A stretch of 64,000 bases of DNA from Pseudomonas anguilliseptica (GCF_900105355.1 NZ_FNSC01000001.1:4898001-4962000); one strand, 5' to 3'; positions 36,566 to 45,680 are shown, counted from the stretch's first letter. Notes: generated from the sequence alone by a model not told the origin. Program-made: numbers and translations.

Positions 36566-36608
36566 CCTCTAAAGGGTATAAACTGGCTGACCGAACAAGG
36601 AGCCCACC

Positions 36609-37358
36609 ATGTCCTCGCTGCTCTCGCTGCGCCACTACAGCCATGAACTGCTCAGCCACAGCCATGACCATGCGCAGCTGGTGTTTGGCCTGAGCGGCCT
36701 GCTGGAGTTCGAAGTGGCCGGCCAAGGCAGCCAGGTAAAACGTCAGACCCTGGCCGTGGTGCCTAGCGATGCGCAGCACGCCTGTGGCAGTAAGAACGGC
36801 AGTCACTGCCTGGTGCTCGACGTACCCTGTGAAGGCTGGCTGCAACAACAGCTGGGCCGGCATCTGGATGCCACCCGCCGTCTGCTGGAAAAACCTGCCG
36901 CGGTCAGCCTGAATCCCGCGCAGAGCCAGTTGGTCAGCTGGCTGGCCGCCAGCCCAATCAACGACCCGGTAATTGCCCAGCAAGGCGCCGCTCTGCTGTT
37001 GGCCAGCCTGGCCAATGGCGAACTGCCCGCTCATGTAACCAGTCGCCTGCCGCTAACGGCGCTGGATGCATACATTGATCAACATGCCGCACACCCGCTG
37101 CAGGTGGCCGACCTGGCACGCCTGGCCGGCCTCTCGGCTGCGCGTTTTCATGCACGCTTTCTCGCTGAAACCGGGCAAACGCCAATGGATTACGTACGCA
37201 GCCGCCGTCTGCAGTTGGCGCGCCAGCTGCTGCAAGGCAGCAACCTGGCGATTGGCGAGATCGCCGCACGGGTTGGCTACAGCTCACAAAGTGCCTTTAG
37301 CGCCGCCCTGTTGCGGCATCTCGGCGTTACACCCCGACAACTGCGCCGCACTGATTGA
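36609..37358 (+). CDS. AraC-family transcriptional regulator
   Basis: The 249-residue regulator has an N-terminal cupin-like sensing domain (HSHDHAQLVFGLSGLLEFEVAG, then LAVVPSDAQHACG) and a C-terminal AraC double helix-turn-helix (VADLARLAGLSAARFHARFLAETGQTP, IGEIAARVGYSSQSAFSAALLRHLG). The ligand is unknown. AAGGAG precedes the ATG, and TATAAA lies about 35 bases upstream. It is divergent from plcP, so the PHO box sits in a shared upstream region. It precedes csaA and an EamA transporter, possible targets. Position matches PAO1 PA3220. Confidence 0.9.
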   Translation: MSSLLSLRHYSHELLSHSHDHAQLVFGLSGLLEFEVAGQGSQVKRQTLAVVPSDAQHACGSKNGSHCLVLDVPCEGWLQQQLGRHLDATRRLLEKPAAVSLNPAQSQLVSWLAASPINDPVIAQQGAALLLASLANGELPAHVTSRLPLTALDAYIDQHAAHPLQVADLARLAGLSAARFHARFLAETGQTPMDYVRSRRLQLARQLLQGSNLAIGEIAARVGYSSQSAFSAALLRHLGVTPRQLRRTD

Positions 37359-37466
37359 TTCACCGACGCTTACCGACGAGAGCCTGGCGACAAAACCCGC
37401 GACGCCTAAGACAGACAAGGACGCAGATAGGCACCTAGACTGCCCGGCAGAATCGAGGAGTCGCCT

Positions 37467-37802
37467 ATGCAAAGCATCGAATGGCAGGATTTCGAAAAAG
37501 TGGAGCTACGCGTAGGCACCATTCGTGCAGCCCGCCCCAATGAACAAGCCATAAAACCCGCCTACGTGCTGGAAGTGGATCTCGGCAAGCTGGGCATCAA
37601 GACCTCCAGCGCCCAGCTCACCGCCCACTACAGCTGCGAGCAGCTCGTCGGCCGCCAAGTGCTGTGCGTGTGCAATTTCGCCGCCAAGCGCATCGCCGGC
37701 GTGCGCTCAGAAATACTGGTGACCGGCGTGTATGACGCTGATAACAACGTAGTGCTGGCCGGCTTCGACAAAACGCTACCAAACGGTGCACGCCTGGCAT
37801 GA
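37467..37802 (+). CDS. csaA: CsaA-like tRNA-binding protein
   Basis: The 111-residue protein is a single tRNA-binding OB-fold domain (as at the end of MetRS). It begins MQSIEWQDFEKVELRVGTI and has KPAYVLEVDLGKLGIKTSSAQLTAHYS and NFAAKRIAGVRSEILVTG. CsaA has been described as an export-related chaperone. Its role in Pseudomonas is unknown. GAGGAG precedes the ATG. The stop overlaps the start of the EamA transporter gene by four bases. A CTAGACT -10-like element is 26 bases upstream of the start codon. Confidence 0.92.
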   Translation: MQSIEWQDFEKVELRVGTIRAARPNEQAIKPAYVLEVDLGKLGIKTSSAQLTAHYSCEQLVGRQVLCVCNFAAKRIAGVRSEILVTGVYDADNNVVLAGFDKTLPNGARLA

Positions 37803-38650
37803 ATCAACGTAATGCACTGTGGGCGATCCATCTTGGCGCCCTGCTGTTTGGACTATCGGGCATCTTCGGCAAACTGGCGAATACCACGCCGCAGATGATC
37901 TCCGCCGGCCGCGCCATCTTCGCCGTGGCGGCCTTGTTGCTGTTCGCCAAGCTGATCAGCAACGCGCGTCTGGTCCGCCTTGGCCTGCGCCAGACCGGCC
38001 TGCTGGTCCTCGGCGGCTTGCTGCTTGGCGGTCACTGGTGGAGTTTTTTCGAGTCTGTGCATATCTCTGGCGTGGCCATCGCCACCCTCGGCTTTGCCAG
38101 CTTCCCGGCCTTTACCGTGCTGCTGGAGGGACTGCTGTTCAAAGAACGCACGCGGCCGGTCGAATACGCCATGGTGGCGCTCGTATGCCTGGGCCTGGTA
38201 CTGGTCACCCCGGATTTCGACCTGAGCAGCCAAGCCACCAGCGGCCTGCTCTGGGCTGTGCTGTCCGGCCTGCTATTCGCCCTGTTGTCGCTGCTCAACC
38301 GCGCCAGCACCCGTGGTATTGAGCCCGTCCAGGCGGCGCTGTACCAGAATCTCACCGTGCTGCTGGTATTCCTGCCGCTGGCCTGGCCGACGCTGCCCAG
38401 CGTACAGGCTCAGGACTGGTTGTGGATGGCCATGCTTGGGATCTTCTGCACGGGCCTGGCACACAGCCTGTTCGTCGCCAGCCTGCGGGTACTCAAGGCA
38501 CGCACTACGGCGGTAATTTTCGCCCTGGAGCCGATCTACGGAATTGCCTTCGCCTGGCTGCTGTTCAGCGAAGTGCCAACCCTGCGTATGCTCGCCGGCG
38601 GGCTGCTGATTATCAGCGCGATCTTTCTATCGGCGCGGATGGCCAAGTGA
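37799..38650 (+). CDS. EamA/DMT-family transporter
   Basis: This 283-residue inner-membrane protein has about ten transmembrane helices in two EamA repeats (residues ~5-135 and ~145-280). Typical features are LFGLSGIFGKLANTTP at the start, FASFPAFTVLLEGLLFKE at the end of the first repeat, and IFALEPIYGIAFAWLLFSEVP in the second. Members export amino acids or other metabolites. The substrate is unknown. It overlaps csaA by four bases. Its stop and that of the convergent SelW-like gene share the sequence TGATCA. Confidence 0.92.
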   Translation: MNQRNALWAIHLGALLFGLSGIFGKLANTTPQMISAGRAIFAVAALLLFAKLISNARLVRLGLRQTGLLVLGGLLLGGHWWSFFESVHISGVAIATLGFASFPAFTVLLEGLLFKERTRPVEYAMVALVCLGLVLVTPDFDLSSQATSGLLWAVLSGLLFALLSLLNRASTRGIEPVQAALYQNLTVLLVFLPLAWPTLPSVQAQDWLWMAMLGIFCTGLAHSLFVASLRVLKARTTAVIFALEPIYGIAFAWLLFSEVPTLRMLAGGLLIISAIFLSARMAK

Positions 38651-38938
38651 TCAATAGCTGCGGTCGTTGTGACCCATATCCCGCGCCGGATCGATCTGAT
38701 CACGCACGCGCTGCTTGAGCACCTTGGCCTCGGGAAAACCGCCATCGGCCTTGCGCTCCCAGATCTGCACACCATCACAGGTGATGCAAAACACCCCGCC
38801 CGTACCGGGTTCCAGACAAACCCTGGACAAATCATCGGTAAACGTCGACAGCAGCTCTTGCGCTAGCCAGGCAGCACGCAGCAGCCACTGGCACTGAGTG
38901 CAATAGGTGATGACTACTTCGGCTTTGGGGCTGGACAT
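38651..38938 (-). CDS. SelW/Rdx-family thioredoxin-like protein
   Basis: This 95-residue SelT/SelW/SelH-type protein has the redox motif CTQC at residues 13-16 (cysteine in place of selenocysteine). The family stretch EPGTGGVFCITCDGVQIWERKADGGFPEAKVLKQRVRD gives the second conserved half. Eukaryotic homologues are small redox proteins. The bacterial function is unclear. A further CITC pair may bind metal or form a second disulfide. It is convergent with the EamA gene, with adjacent stops, and downstream of the FimV-like gene's terminator on the opposite side. Confidence 0.9.
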   Translation of the reverse strand: MSSPKAEVVITYCTQCQWLLRAAWLAQELLSTFTDDLSRVCLEPGTGGVFCITCDGVQIWERKADGGFPEAKVLKQRVRDQIDPARDMGHNDRSY

Positions 38939-39002
38939 TGGCAGGCTCGCGCAAATGAAAGGTCGATGATAACGCGCAGCAGCCTAGCCTCAGTACAAGA
39001 AA

Positions 39003-39033
39003 AACGCCCGCGTACCAGAGGCAGGCGGGCGTT
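39003..39033 (-). terminator. Rho-independent terminator after the FimV-like gene
   Basis: AACGCCCGC and GCGGGCGTT form a perfect 9-bp stem. On the minus strand it is followed by a GTTTTTC tract. Confidence 0.8.
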
Positions 39034-39051
39034 GAGTGACAGCATCTTGCA

Positions 39052-41097
39052 TCAGGCGATTTTTGCCAGCAGCTGACGCGCTTCCTGCTTCTGCTGTTCA
39101 TCGCCTTCGTTGATCACTTCATTGAGGATTTGGCAGGCACTGTCCAGACTGCCCTGTTCGATATAGGCCAGGGCCATATTCAGCTTGGACAGGTTTTCGC
39201 TGTTGCTGGCCAGTTCATCAAAATCGTCCAGCAGTTCCACATCGAGCACGTCACCGCCCCAGCCATCGCTGGAGGTTTCTTCCACCAGCATCGACTCGGC
39301 AAACGGACTGCGGGCATCACGGCTGCCGGACAGTTCGAAGATATCCGAAGTCTTGCGCTTGGCCGCAATACTGCTCTCGGCCTTGTCCGCCTCCTTTTTC
39401 GGCGCAGCTGGGGCAAAGGGGCTGACCAGATCCCAGTCGGCATCCAGCGACATGTCGTCCAGATTGAGCTGGCCATCATTGGCAGCATCCACCAACGGCT
39501 GCGCCTCAACCTCATCCAGCTCCAGCACCACATCGTCCAGCAGACTGGCCGGCGGCGCGCTGAACAGCTCGGCATGCCGCGCCTTCAACTCGTCGATCCG
39601 TGCCGGAGTAAAGCCGGATGCCCGTACCAAGGCCTCGTGGGCGATAAAGCCCTGGGTATCACCCAACAACGCCAGCACTTCCAGCAGACGAAAACCAATA
39701 TCACTGCGCTGCGGCTGCGCCTCCCAGGCCTTGCGCAACGTACTGGCGGCTTCATTCAGGCGGCCATAGGCTATATACACGTTGGCACTTTGCAGGGCAT
39801 CGTCACCCGCTGCCGGCCATACCGGCCCACCACGCGGCACCTCGCGCACATTGAGGGCCACTGCCGCTGCCGGTGCGACCGCTACAGCTGGCGCAACACT
39901 TGGTGCCTTGGGCATGACTGGCTTCAGTGCAGCTGCAACCGCAACAGGTGCTGGCTCAACGGGTTTTCTGCTACGCCAGAACAGGCCAGCCACACCGGCC
40001 AGTAACAGCGCCAGCATACCGGCAATAATCGCCAGCCAGTTGCTACCTGACTCCGCCGCAACCGGTGCGGTTACCGCAATCGGAGCAGGCACAGCCGCGG
40101 CACTTGCTGCGGCGCTCGCACGGCGCGCGGCCAACTCGGCCTGCAGGCCAGCAATCTGTTGATCCCGCGCCGCCATCTGCTCCTGCAACTGCTGCACCTG
40201 CAGGCCCAGCTGCGCCAGGCTCTGTTGCAATTGCAGCGTCTCACTGATTTGACTGGCCAGCTCCTGCTCGACGCGGGCCTGTTCCTGAAGCAGTTGCTCT
40301 GCCGGCAGCTGAGCACTAGGCACAGCCACAGTCTCGGGCGCAGCAGTTGCCGCGACTGCAGGCTCGACCACGGCAGACGGCACACTCACAACACTATCGG
40401 GCAACAGCAATTGCGCACCTGCACGCAGGCGATTGATATCGCCATTGATAAAGGCCTGCGGATTAAGCGCATGGATGTCATTCATCAGCGCCTGGGCCGC
40501 CACCTGTCCAGTATCGTCGGCCAGACGCGTGGCTATCTTCCACAGGCTGTCACCGCTGACCACGCTGTAGCGATTACCCTGCTGCGCAACCGGCATTACT
40601 ACCGGGCGCACAGGCGCAGCAGTGGTTACACGGGGCGCGGGTGTGACAACAGCTGGCGCGCTGGATGCTGCAGGCGCAGCCAGGCTGCGGTAGGCGGCAG
40701 AGCTGGGCGGGTCGAGCAGCACGGTGTACTCGCGGTACAACTGGCCATTGGGGCGCACCACTTCGACGATAAAGTTCAGGTAGGGCTCGCGCACCGGCTG
40801 CGTCGACACCACGCGAATCACACTCTTGCCGCCCCGCAGCAACGGGGTAAAGCGCAGGTCATTGAAGAAATACAGGCGATCAACGCCGGAGCGGCTAAAC
40901 ACTTCGGCAGGCGCCAGGCGCACGCGCATGTCTTCAGCGGTCAGGTCGCCCACATCAAACAATTCGATTTCGGCATCCAACGGCTGACTGAGCGCCGAAT
41001 GCAAAGTGATTTCGCCCAGGCCAAGTGCTGGAACAAGCCCAGAATACAGGGCCGAGCTGGATGCCAAGCCGATCAGTAACTGACGAACCTTTGCCAT
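39052..41097 (-). CDS. FimV/HubP-family polar hub-like protein
   Basis: This 681-residue protein has a signal peptide (MAKVRQLLIGLASSSALYSG) and an N-terminal FimV-type domain (GLGEITLHSALSQPLDAEIEL). A LysM domain follows (YSVVSGDSLWKIATRLADDTG), then a coiled coil (QEQARVEQELASQISETL), one transmembrane segment (NWLAIIAGMLALLLAGVAGLFW split by short loops), a TPR-like region and a C-terminal FimV motif (LNMALAYIEQGSLDSACQILNEVI). FimV organises type IV pili and cyclase CyaB at the pole. Its neighbours (SelW, MFS) are not those of canonical fimV near truA, so it may be a paralogue or a moved copy. The ATG has GGGAG. Confidence 0.88.
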   Translation of the reverse strand: MAKVRQLLIGLASSSALYSGLVPALGLGEITLHSALSQPLDAEIELFDVGDLTAEDMRVRLAPAEVFSRSGVDRLYFFNDLRFTPLLRGGKSVIRVVSTQPVREPYLNFIVEVVRPNGQLYREYTVLLDPPSSAAYRSLAAPAASSAPAVVTPAPRVTTAAPVRPVVMPVAQQGNRYSVVSGDSLWKIATRLADDTGQVAAQALMNDIHALNPQAFINGDINRLRAGAQLLLPDSVVSVPSAVVEPAVAATAAPETVAVPSAQLPAEQLLQEQARVEQELASQISETLQLQQSLAQLGLQVQQLQEQMAARDQQIAGLQAELAARRASAAASAAAVPAPIAVTAPVAAESGSNWLAIIAGMLALLLAGVAGLFWRSRKPVEPAPVAVAAALKPVMPKAPSVAPAVAVAPAAAVALNVREVPRGGPVWPAAGDDALQSANVYIAYGRLNEAASTLRKAWEAQPQRSDIGFRLLEVLALLGDTQGFIAHEALVRASGFTPARIDELKARHAELFSAPPASLLDDVVLELDEVEAQPLVDAANDGQLNLDDMSLDADWDLVSPFAPAAPKKEADKAESSIAAKRKTSDIFELSGSRDARSPFAESMLVEETSSDGWGGDVLDVELLDDFDELASNSENLSKLNMALAYIEQGSLDSACQILNEVINEGDEQQKQEARQLLAKIA

Positions 41098-41358
41098 AAA
41101 AACGCTCCCGTTGAATCCGCTCCTGCACCCTCGCCACTTCACGTCCAAGGCGTGCGCTTCCAGCGCTTGCGAAAGTATAGAAGACGGCAAATACGGCCTT
41201 GGGACTACGTTCCGTGTTTAACCCGGCTGGTGCATGGCAATAATTACGGCGCACTGAATAGACAAATGCCAATCGCCGCTTGGCAAAAAGCCACCACAGG
41301 TGCAAGCATAGGCCCGCAGTCAATAAAATGACAACTCCGTCACACTACCGTTTAGCTG

Positions 41359-42762
41359 TCAGCGCCTTGTCGATTTGACGCCCCAGGCCGCCAGAACAGT
41401 GATAGCGAACACCCCGGCCACCAGCCAGAAACTTTGCTTGAAGGCGAGCATCTCCGCGAAGTGATCGCCGCCTTCAGCGCTGTGTCGCCACTCCAGAAAG
41501 AAGGTCAGCAGATTGACCCCAAATGCGCCGCCTAGCTGACGGACGAAGGTAATAGCCCCCGCGTCCTGAGCCAATTCTTCGGGGCTGAGGATATCCAGTG
41601 AACCGGTACTCAAGGCCGGCAGCAATACGCCCAGGCCAATGCGCCCAACGCAGGCCCAGAAACACAGCTGGACAAACGAGGCACCCTGCTCGACCCAGGC
41701 CAGCCCCGCTGCCGACAGCGCAAAGATCAACAGACCGGCACTCAGCAGCACGGCGGCAGACAGCCGATCACTGAGCCAGCCGCCGAGAAAGGACGCCATG
41801 CCCATCAAGATCCCCGCCGGTAACAGCAGCAACCCCGAACGTCCGGCGCTGAAGCCTTCAACGGTCTGCAGATACAGCGGAATCAGGTAGGTCGAACCAT
41901 AGAGCCCCAGACCTAGCGTCAACGCGACCCAACTGGCGCTGCGAAACCCGGCATGCCGCCACAGTGCCAAGGGCAGCAGTGGCTGAGCAGCGCGCCGGCT
42001 GCGCAGGATAAAGGTCACGCCTGCCAACAGCGCCACGCAGCCTGGCAACCAGACCCGAGGCGCCGTCCAGGCAAAACGCTGCGCCTCGGCCAGAAAACCC
42101 AGCGCGGCAAATATCGCCACACACAGCCAGGCAAAGGCCTGAATATCCAGACGCGGCGTATTGCGCTCACGCTCGCTGGGCAGCAACCACTGCCCAGCGA
42201 GCATGGCCAGCAGACACATAGGTAGCGGCATCCAGAAGATCGACGGCCAGCCGAAATGGTCGACCAGATACCCGCCAATCCCCGGCCCCAGCGACGGCGC
42301 CAGCATCACCCCCAGGCCGTATATGCCCAACGCCACTCCGCGGCCACCATCGGCGAATACACGAAAGATCAGCACCATGGCCAGCGGCTGTACGGTTCCC
42401 GCACACAGCCCCTGCACGATGCGCAGGGCAATCAACTGCCAGGCGGCGTGCGCCACCAGCGCCACCAATGAACTGAGGATAAACAGCAGCAGGCCGAGTT
42501 GCGCCGTACGCCGCGCGCCGAAACGCGCCTGGGGCCAAGCGGCCAAGAGAAGACCGGCAGTCATGGCGGCGAGAAAGCCGGTGGACAGCCACTGCGCCAG
42601 CGGCCGGCCGATGGCGAAATCCGCCATGATTGCCGGCAAGGCGACATTGATACTGGTGGAGGCCAAGACCATGGCCATGCTGCCGACCATCAGCAGTGCC
42701 AGCAGCCACTGCGGGTAACGCGGACCGAAGTGTTGCTGCAGGCTCTGCAGGTCGTCACGCAT
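41359..42762 (-). CDS. DHA2-family MFS efflux transporter
   Basis: This 467-residue major facilitator with about 14 helices is of the EmrB/QacA type. It has the motif-C-like GLGVMLAPSLGPGIGGYLVDHFGW, motif A region WPQARFGARRTAQLGLLLF, and the N-terminal LASTSINVALPAIMADF. Such proteins export drugs or other amphiphiles. The gene starts within the stop of a MarR regulator (TGATG overlap), so the two are one operon. No EmrA-type membrane-fusion partner is adjacent. Confidence 0.92.
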   Translation of the reverse strand: MRDDLQSLQQHFGPRYPQWLLALLMVGSMAMVLASTSINVALPAIMADFAIGRPLAQWLSTGFLAAMTAGLLLAAWPQARFGARRTAQLGLLLFILSSLVALVAHAAWQLIALRIVQGLCAGTVQPLAMVLIFRVFADGGRGVALGIYGLGVMLAPSLGPGIGGYLVDHFGWPSIFWMPLPMCLLAMLAGQWLLPSERERNTPRLDIQAFAWLCVAIFAALGFLAEAQRFAWTAPRVWLPGCVALLAGVTFILRSRRAAQPLLPLALWRHAGFRSASWVALTLGLGLYGSTYLIPLYLQTVEGFSAGRSGLLLLPAGILMGMASFLGGWLSDRLSAAVLLSAGLLIFALSAAGLAWVEQGASFVQLCFWACVGRIGLGVLLPALSTGSLDILSPEELAQDAGAITFVRQLGGAFGVNLLTFFLEWRHSAEGGDHFAEMLAFKQSFWLVAGVFAITVLAAWGVKSTRR

Positions 42763-43196
42763 CAGCGTTTTTCCAGGTTACTCAACACCTGGGCGTGGAC
42801 CTTCTGGCAGCGACGCAATTCGTCTTCATCAATACCGGCAAAGACTTCCTGGCGCAGTTGTGCGGAGATCGCTTCGATCTTTTCAATCAGCGGACGGGCC
42901 TGTGGGCTGAGGGCAATCTTCTTCGCGCGGCGGTCTTCCGGTACCGCCTGACGGCTGACCAGCCCCTGGGCTTCCAGACTGTCGAGCAGACGCGCCAGAG
43001 TCGGCCCTTCAACGCCGACGCTCTGCGCCAATTCACGCTGGGTCGGTAATTCGGCAAAGCGCCCCAGGTGCAGCAGCACCAGCCAGCGGGCTTGCGACAG
43101 CCCCAGGCCAACTAGGCGGCGATCCAGTTCGGCGCGCCAGGCACGGGAAAGTTGGGCAACTTGCATGGCAAAGCGGTGTTGATCGGTATGCGACAT
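42762..43196 (-). CDS. MarR/SlyA-family regulator
   Basis: This 144-residue winged-helix regulator has LSQARWLVLLHLGRF, the recognition region TQRELAQSVGVEGPTLARLLDSLEAQGLVSR and the wing PEDRRAKKIALSP, as in SlyA/MarR. Such proteins repress adjacent efflux genes and release on small-molecule binding. It starts at ATG (MSHTDQHRF); an upstream TTG is less likely. It is translationally coupled to the transporter. A palindromic candidate operator overlaps its promoter. Confidence 0.93.
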   Translation of the reverse strand: MSHTDQHRFAMQVAQLSRAWRAELDRRLVGLGLSQARWLVLLHLGRFAELPTQRELAQSVGVEGPTLARLLDSLEAQGLVSRQAVPEDRRAKKIALSPQARPLIEKIEAISAQLRQEVFAGIDEDELRRCQKVHAQVLSNLEKR

Positions 43197-43211
43197 GGAC
43201 AACGGCTCTTA

Positions 43212-43241
43212 ACTATAAAAAACTAATTATTAGCCAGCTAA
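43212..43241 (-). promoter_or_regulatory. Candidate promoter and MarR operator
   Basis: TTAGC-CA-GCTAA (43230-43241) is a perfect inverted repeat in an AT-rich region. It overlaps a possible minus-strand -35 (TTAGCT), spaced 18 bases from a TATAGT -10 (43212-43217). Confidence 0.45.
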
Positions 43242-43288
43242 CCATAACCCTTTTAACGAGGCAAGCCTGTAGAAGGTCTACAACCGTT

Positions 43289-44305
43289 TCACCACTTTAC
43301 ATACTGGTCTTCGACAAAGCCCCAGAGGTTGTCGATCCGCACTTCGGGTCTACCAGTCGGGCGCAGCACGCCAGTGAACTGGCCGAATATCTGTTTGAAG
43401 TTACTCGCCAGCAGCCCCACATTCAGCCGTTCCTTATGCAGGCCACGCCCCTCGAAGCGCAGCTCCACCTGACCGTCATAGGAGTTGATCAACCAGGGCT
43501 GCAGTGGCTGATCGCGATCAAAGGCAAAGCGCACCGTATCGACCTTGAGCAACTTGCCATCCAGCCAGAAGCAGTTTTCGGTAAAACTGCTTTCATTGAC
43601 CCCGCAGGACAGGTTCAGCCCGACCCGCTGCTCGCCCGCCTGACCGGATAGACATGCCCAGTTCCAGTGAGTTTCCGGGCGCATATAACCGGCCGACCAG
43701 TCGTGGTGAGCAAATGCGCCGATCTGCGCCAGGTCGAAATCCCCCAGCGCACTGCGCACCTGCCCCGTGCAACGCACCCCCGCTACCTTCTGCGCATAGA
43801 CCCAGCCATTGACCGCTGTAGGCGTGTTGATGCACATCGGCTGAAAAGCCGGCTGCTCCTCAGAAAAGCAGGCGTCGATACGGGTGCCGTCATCCAGCTC
43901 CACCAGCAGGCGTTTTTCCCGAGGCGAGGCGTTGTTCTCTAGGCGCAGCAGATTGCCGCCACTGCGCACCTCGCACACGCCCTGATCCGGGGTCTGCGAG
44001 AACTGGCTGCCAAAGCCCAGCGGCAGCTTGAACTGGCGCTCGATCATGCGCCCGCTGGCCGGGTGGAACAGATAGACAAAACCTACGCCCAGCAGGCTGA
44101 GGTTGGCCAGCGCGCAGCCACCAATCAGCTCATCACTGATCAGACCGAAATACTGGAATTGGTGAAAGCGCCGCCACTTGGCCAGGGCACCCAACTTGCG
44201 CCCCATGGGCGAGCGGAAATCAAAATCGCGGTAATTGATCAGCCCCGGCGCGGCGGGAAAGATGCCGTAATGCGGCTGGCCGTTGGCCTGAATCAGTCGG
44301 TCCAT
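43289..44305 (-). CDS. DUF2804 domain protein
   Basis: This 338-residue protein fits DUF2804. It starts MDRLIQANGQPHYGIFPAAPGLINYRDFDFR and has the family features FHQFQYFGLISDELIGGCALANL, a central HHDWSAGYMRPETHWNWACLSG, and a C-terminal GFVEDQYVKW. There is no signal peptide or membrane segment beyond a short hydrophobic stretch. The function of the family is unknown; distant similarity to lipocalin-like/AttH hydrolase folds has been suggested. The ATG at 44305 is preferred to a GTG four codons earlier. It stands alone between the MarR gene and a repeat element. Confidence 0.85.
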   Translation of the reverse strand: MDRLIQANGQPHYGIFPAAPGLINYRDFDFRSPMGRKLGALAKWRRFHQFQYFGLISDELIGGCALANLSLLGVGFVYLFHPASGRMIERQFKLPLGFGSQFSQTPDQGVCEVRSGGNLLRLENNASPREKRLLVELDDGTRIDACFSEEQPAFQPMCINTPTAVNGWVYAQKVAGVRCTGQVRSALGDFDLAQIGAFAHHDWSAGYMRPETHWNWACLSGQAGEQRVGLNLSCGVNESSFTENCFWLDGKLLKVDTVRFAFDRDQPLQPWLINSYDGQVELRFEGRGLHKERLNVGLLASNFKQIFGQFTGVLRPTGRPEVRIDNLWGFVEDQYVKW

Positions 44306-44409
44306 GGGGCAATTCACTCAAGGAAACTGCCGGGGATGCTAGCACCGGGGTTCATCTGCCGACATTCACCACACGCGCCAAGCGCAGCGGCAAAATCGGC
44401 CACAACGGT

Positions 44410-44520
44410 GTAGGTTGGGTTGAGCTGCGCGAAGCCCAGCAGCGCTGTCCGGCCTGGCCTCGGCGTAACGCCCAGCATTGCCCGTTGGGCTTCGTCGCTG
44501 CACGCCTCAACCCAACCTAC
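44410..44520. repeat. 111-bp inverted-repeat element (MITE-like)
   Basis: The ends GTAGGTTGGGTTGAG and CTCAACCCAACCTAC are perfect 15-bp inverted repeats. GAAGCCCA and TGGGCTTC pair further inside. From memory, units with these ends are scattered through many Pseudomonas genomes. The right end supplies the TAG stop of the GGDEF gene at 44517. Confidence 0.78.
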
Positions 44521-45680
44521 GCCACAACCTGATTGCGGCCAAACGCCTTGGCCTCATATAGCGCGCGATCCGCATGCTCGTAGAACTGCGCCAACGCCCC
44601 ACCTGCAGCTGGCTGGATGCAGGAAATGCCAATCGACATGGTCAGCATACTCGCCGTATCCGAGCCGGCATGTTCGATATTCAGAGTTTGCAGGGTCTGG
44701 CGCAGTGCTTCGGCGTGGTGCCGTGCTTCGACTTCGCCGATGTCATAGAGCAGCACGGCAAACTCTTCGCCGCCCAGGCGCACAGCCATGTCCAGCGGGC
44801 GTCGCGCGGCGTCCTGCAGCAGACTACCAATGCGTTGCAACACGTTATCGCCGGCCTGGTGGCCGTAGTGATCGTTGTAAGCCTTGAAGTGATCAACATC
44901 GCAGAGCAGCAGCGCCAGGCTGCGATGCTCACGCTGCGCCTGACGCCACAGGCGCTCGAATTGGCGGTTGAAGCTGCGCCGATTGTGCAAGCCGGTCAGG
45001 CTGTCGTGATCAGCCAATACACGCATCAGCCGGCTGATCAGAAAATGCTCGCGCGACTTGAACTCCAGTAGGTAACAACCCACCGCGCCCATCAGATTAC
45101 CGAACAGCAGAAACAGGGTGTTATTGATCAACCGAGGCACCGGCAAGCTGGCAACCAGCAGCTCGACGCAGACGTAGACCAACAGCACCAGCAAAGAGCA
45201 ACACAACGCTTCAATCAGCCGTAGCCCCGCGAGAAAGTATGCGGCCATGCAGACCAGCAACAGCCCCTCATAGGGGTAGCTAGGATCAACCCGATGGGCA
45301 ATGCCCACCACAAAAGACGCAGCTGCTCCCAGCGCCAACAGGCAGACCAGACTCAACGGTTGCAGTAGATAAATATGCTTGCGCTGAATCAGCAGCCCGC
45401 CGAATAGGCACAGCAACAATAAAACAGCGAGACGGATGGCCAACATCCACCACACCTCGGGCGCCTTGAACAGGACGAAATCGAACGCGGCAAAGGCCAG
45501 CCACACCAGAATGCCCACGACCAAGGCAATGCGTTTGAGGTCGAAAGTGTCGTCACGCACATAGTTGCGATACTCCTGCTCCAACGGCCGGGAGAAACGC
45601 AATAGACGAAAGCCCAAGGCGAGCTGATCCGCGTAGGGGCTGGGGCGAACATCGTCTAGCCAGGCATGGGAAAGCGGCAC
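44517..45680 (-). CDS. Membrane diguanylate cyclase (GGDEF)
   Basis: The 387-residue protein has an N-terminal part with about six hydrophobic helices (residues ~50-205, e.g. LLVCMAAYFLAGLRL) and a C-terminal GGDEF domain starting at DHDSLTGLHNRRSFN. The active site is GGEEF, and RPLD five residues before it forms the inhibitory site, so it is predicted active and product-controlled. The start is GTG (MPLSHAWLDD) with GAGGT five bases before. The last codon and stop lie at the edge of an inverted-repeat element, so the C terminus (NQVVA) may have been reset by insertion. Confidence 0.9.
   Translation of the reverse strand: MPLSHAWLDDVRPSPYADQLALGFRLLRFSRPLEQEYRNYVRDDTFDLKRIALVVGILVWLAFAAFDFVLFKAPEVWWMLAIRLAVLLLLCLFGGLLIQRKHIYLLQPLSLVCLLALGAAASFVVGIAHRVDPSYPYEGLLLVCMAAYFLAGLRLIEALCCSLLVLLVYVCVELLVASLPVPRLINNTLFLLFGNLMGAVGCYLLEFKSREHFLISRLMRVLADHDSLTGLHNRRSFNRQFERLWRQAQREHRSLALLLCDVDHFKAYNDHYGHQAGDNVLQRIGSLLQDAARRPLDMAVRLGGEEFAVLLYDIGEVEARHHAEALRQTLQTLNIEHAGSDTASMLTMSIGISCIQPAAGGALAQFYEHADRALYEAKAFGRNQVVA

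Noticed and set aside
41267..41285. TGCCAA/TTGGCA hairpin upstream of the FimV-like gene
   Set aside because: Only six base pairs and no T run. It can arise by chance in a 260-base gap, and I could not tie it to either neighbour.
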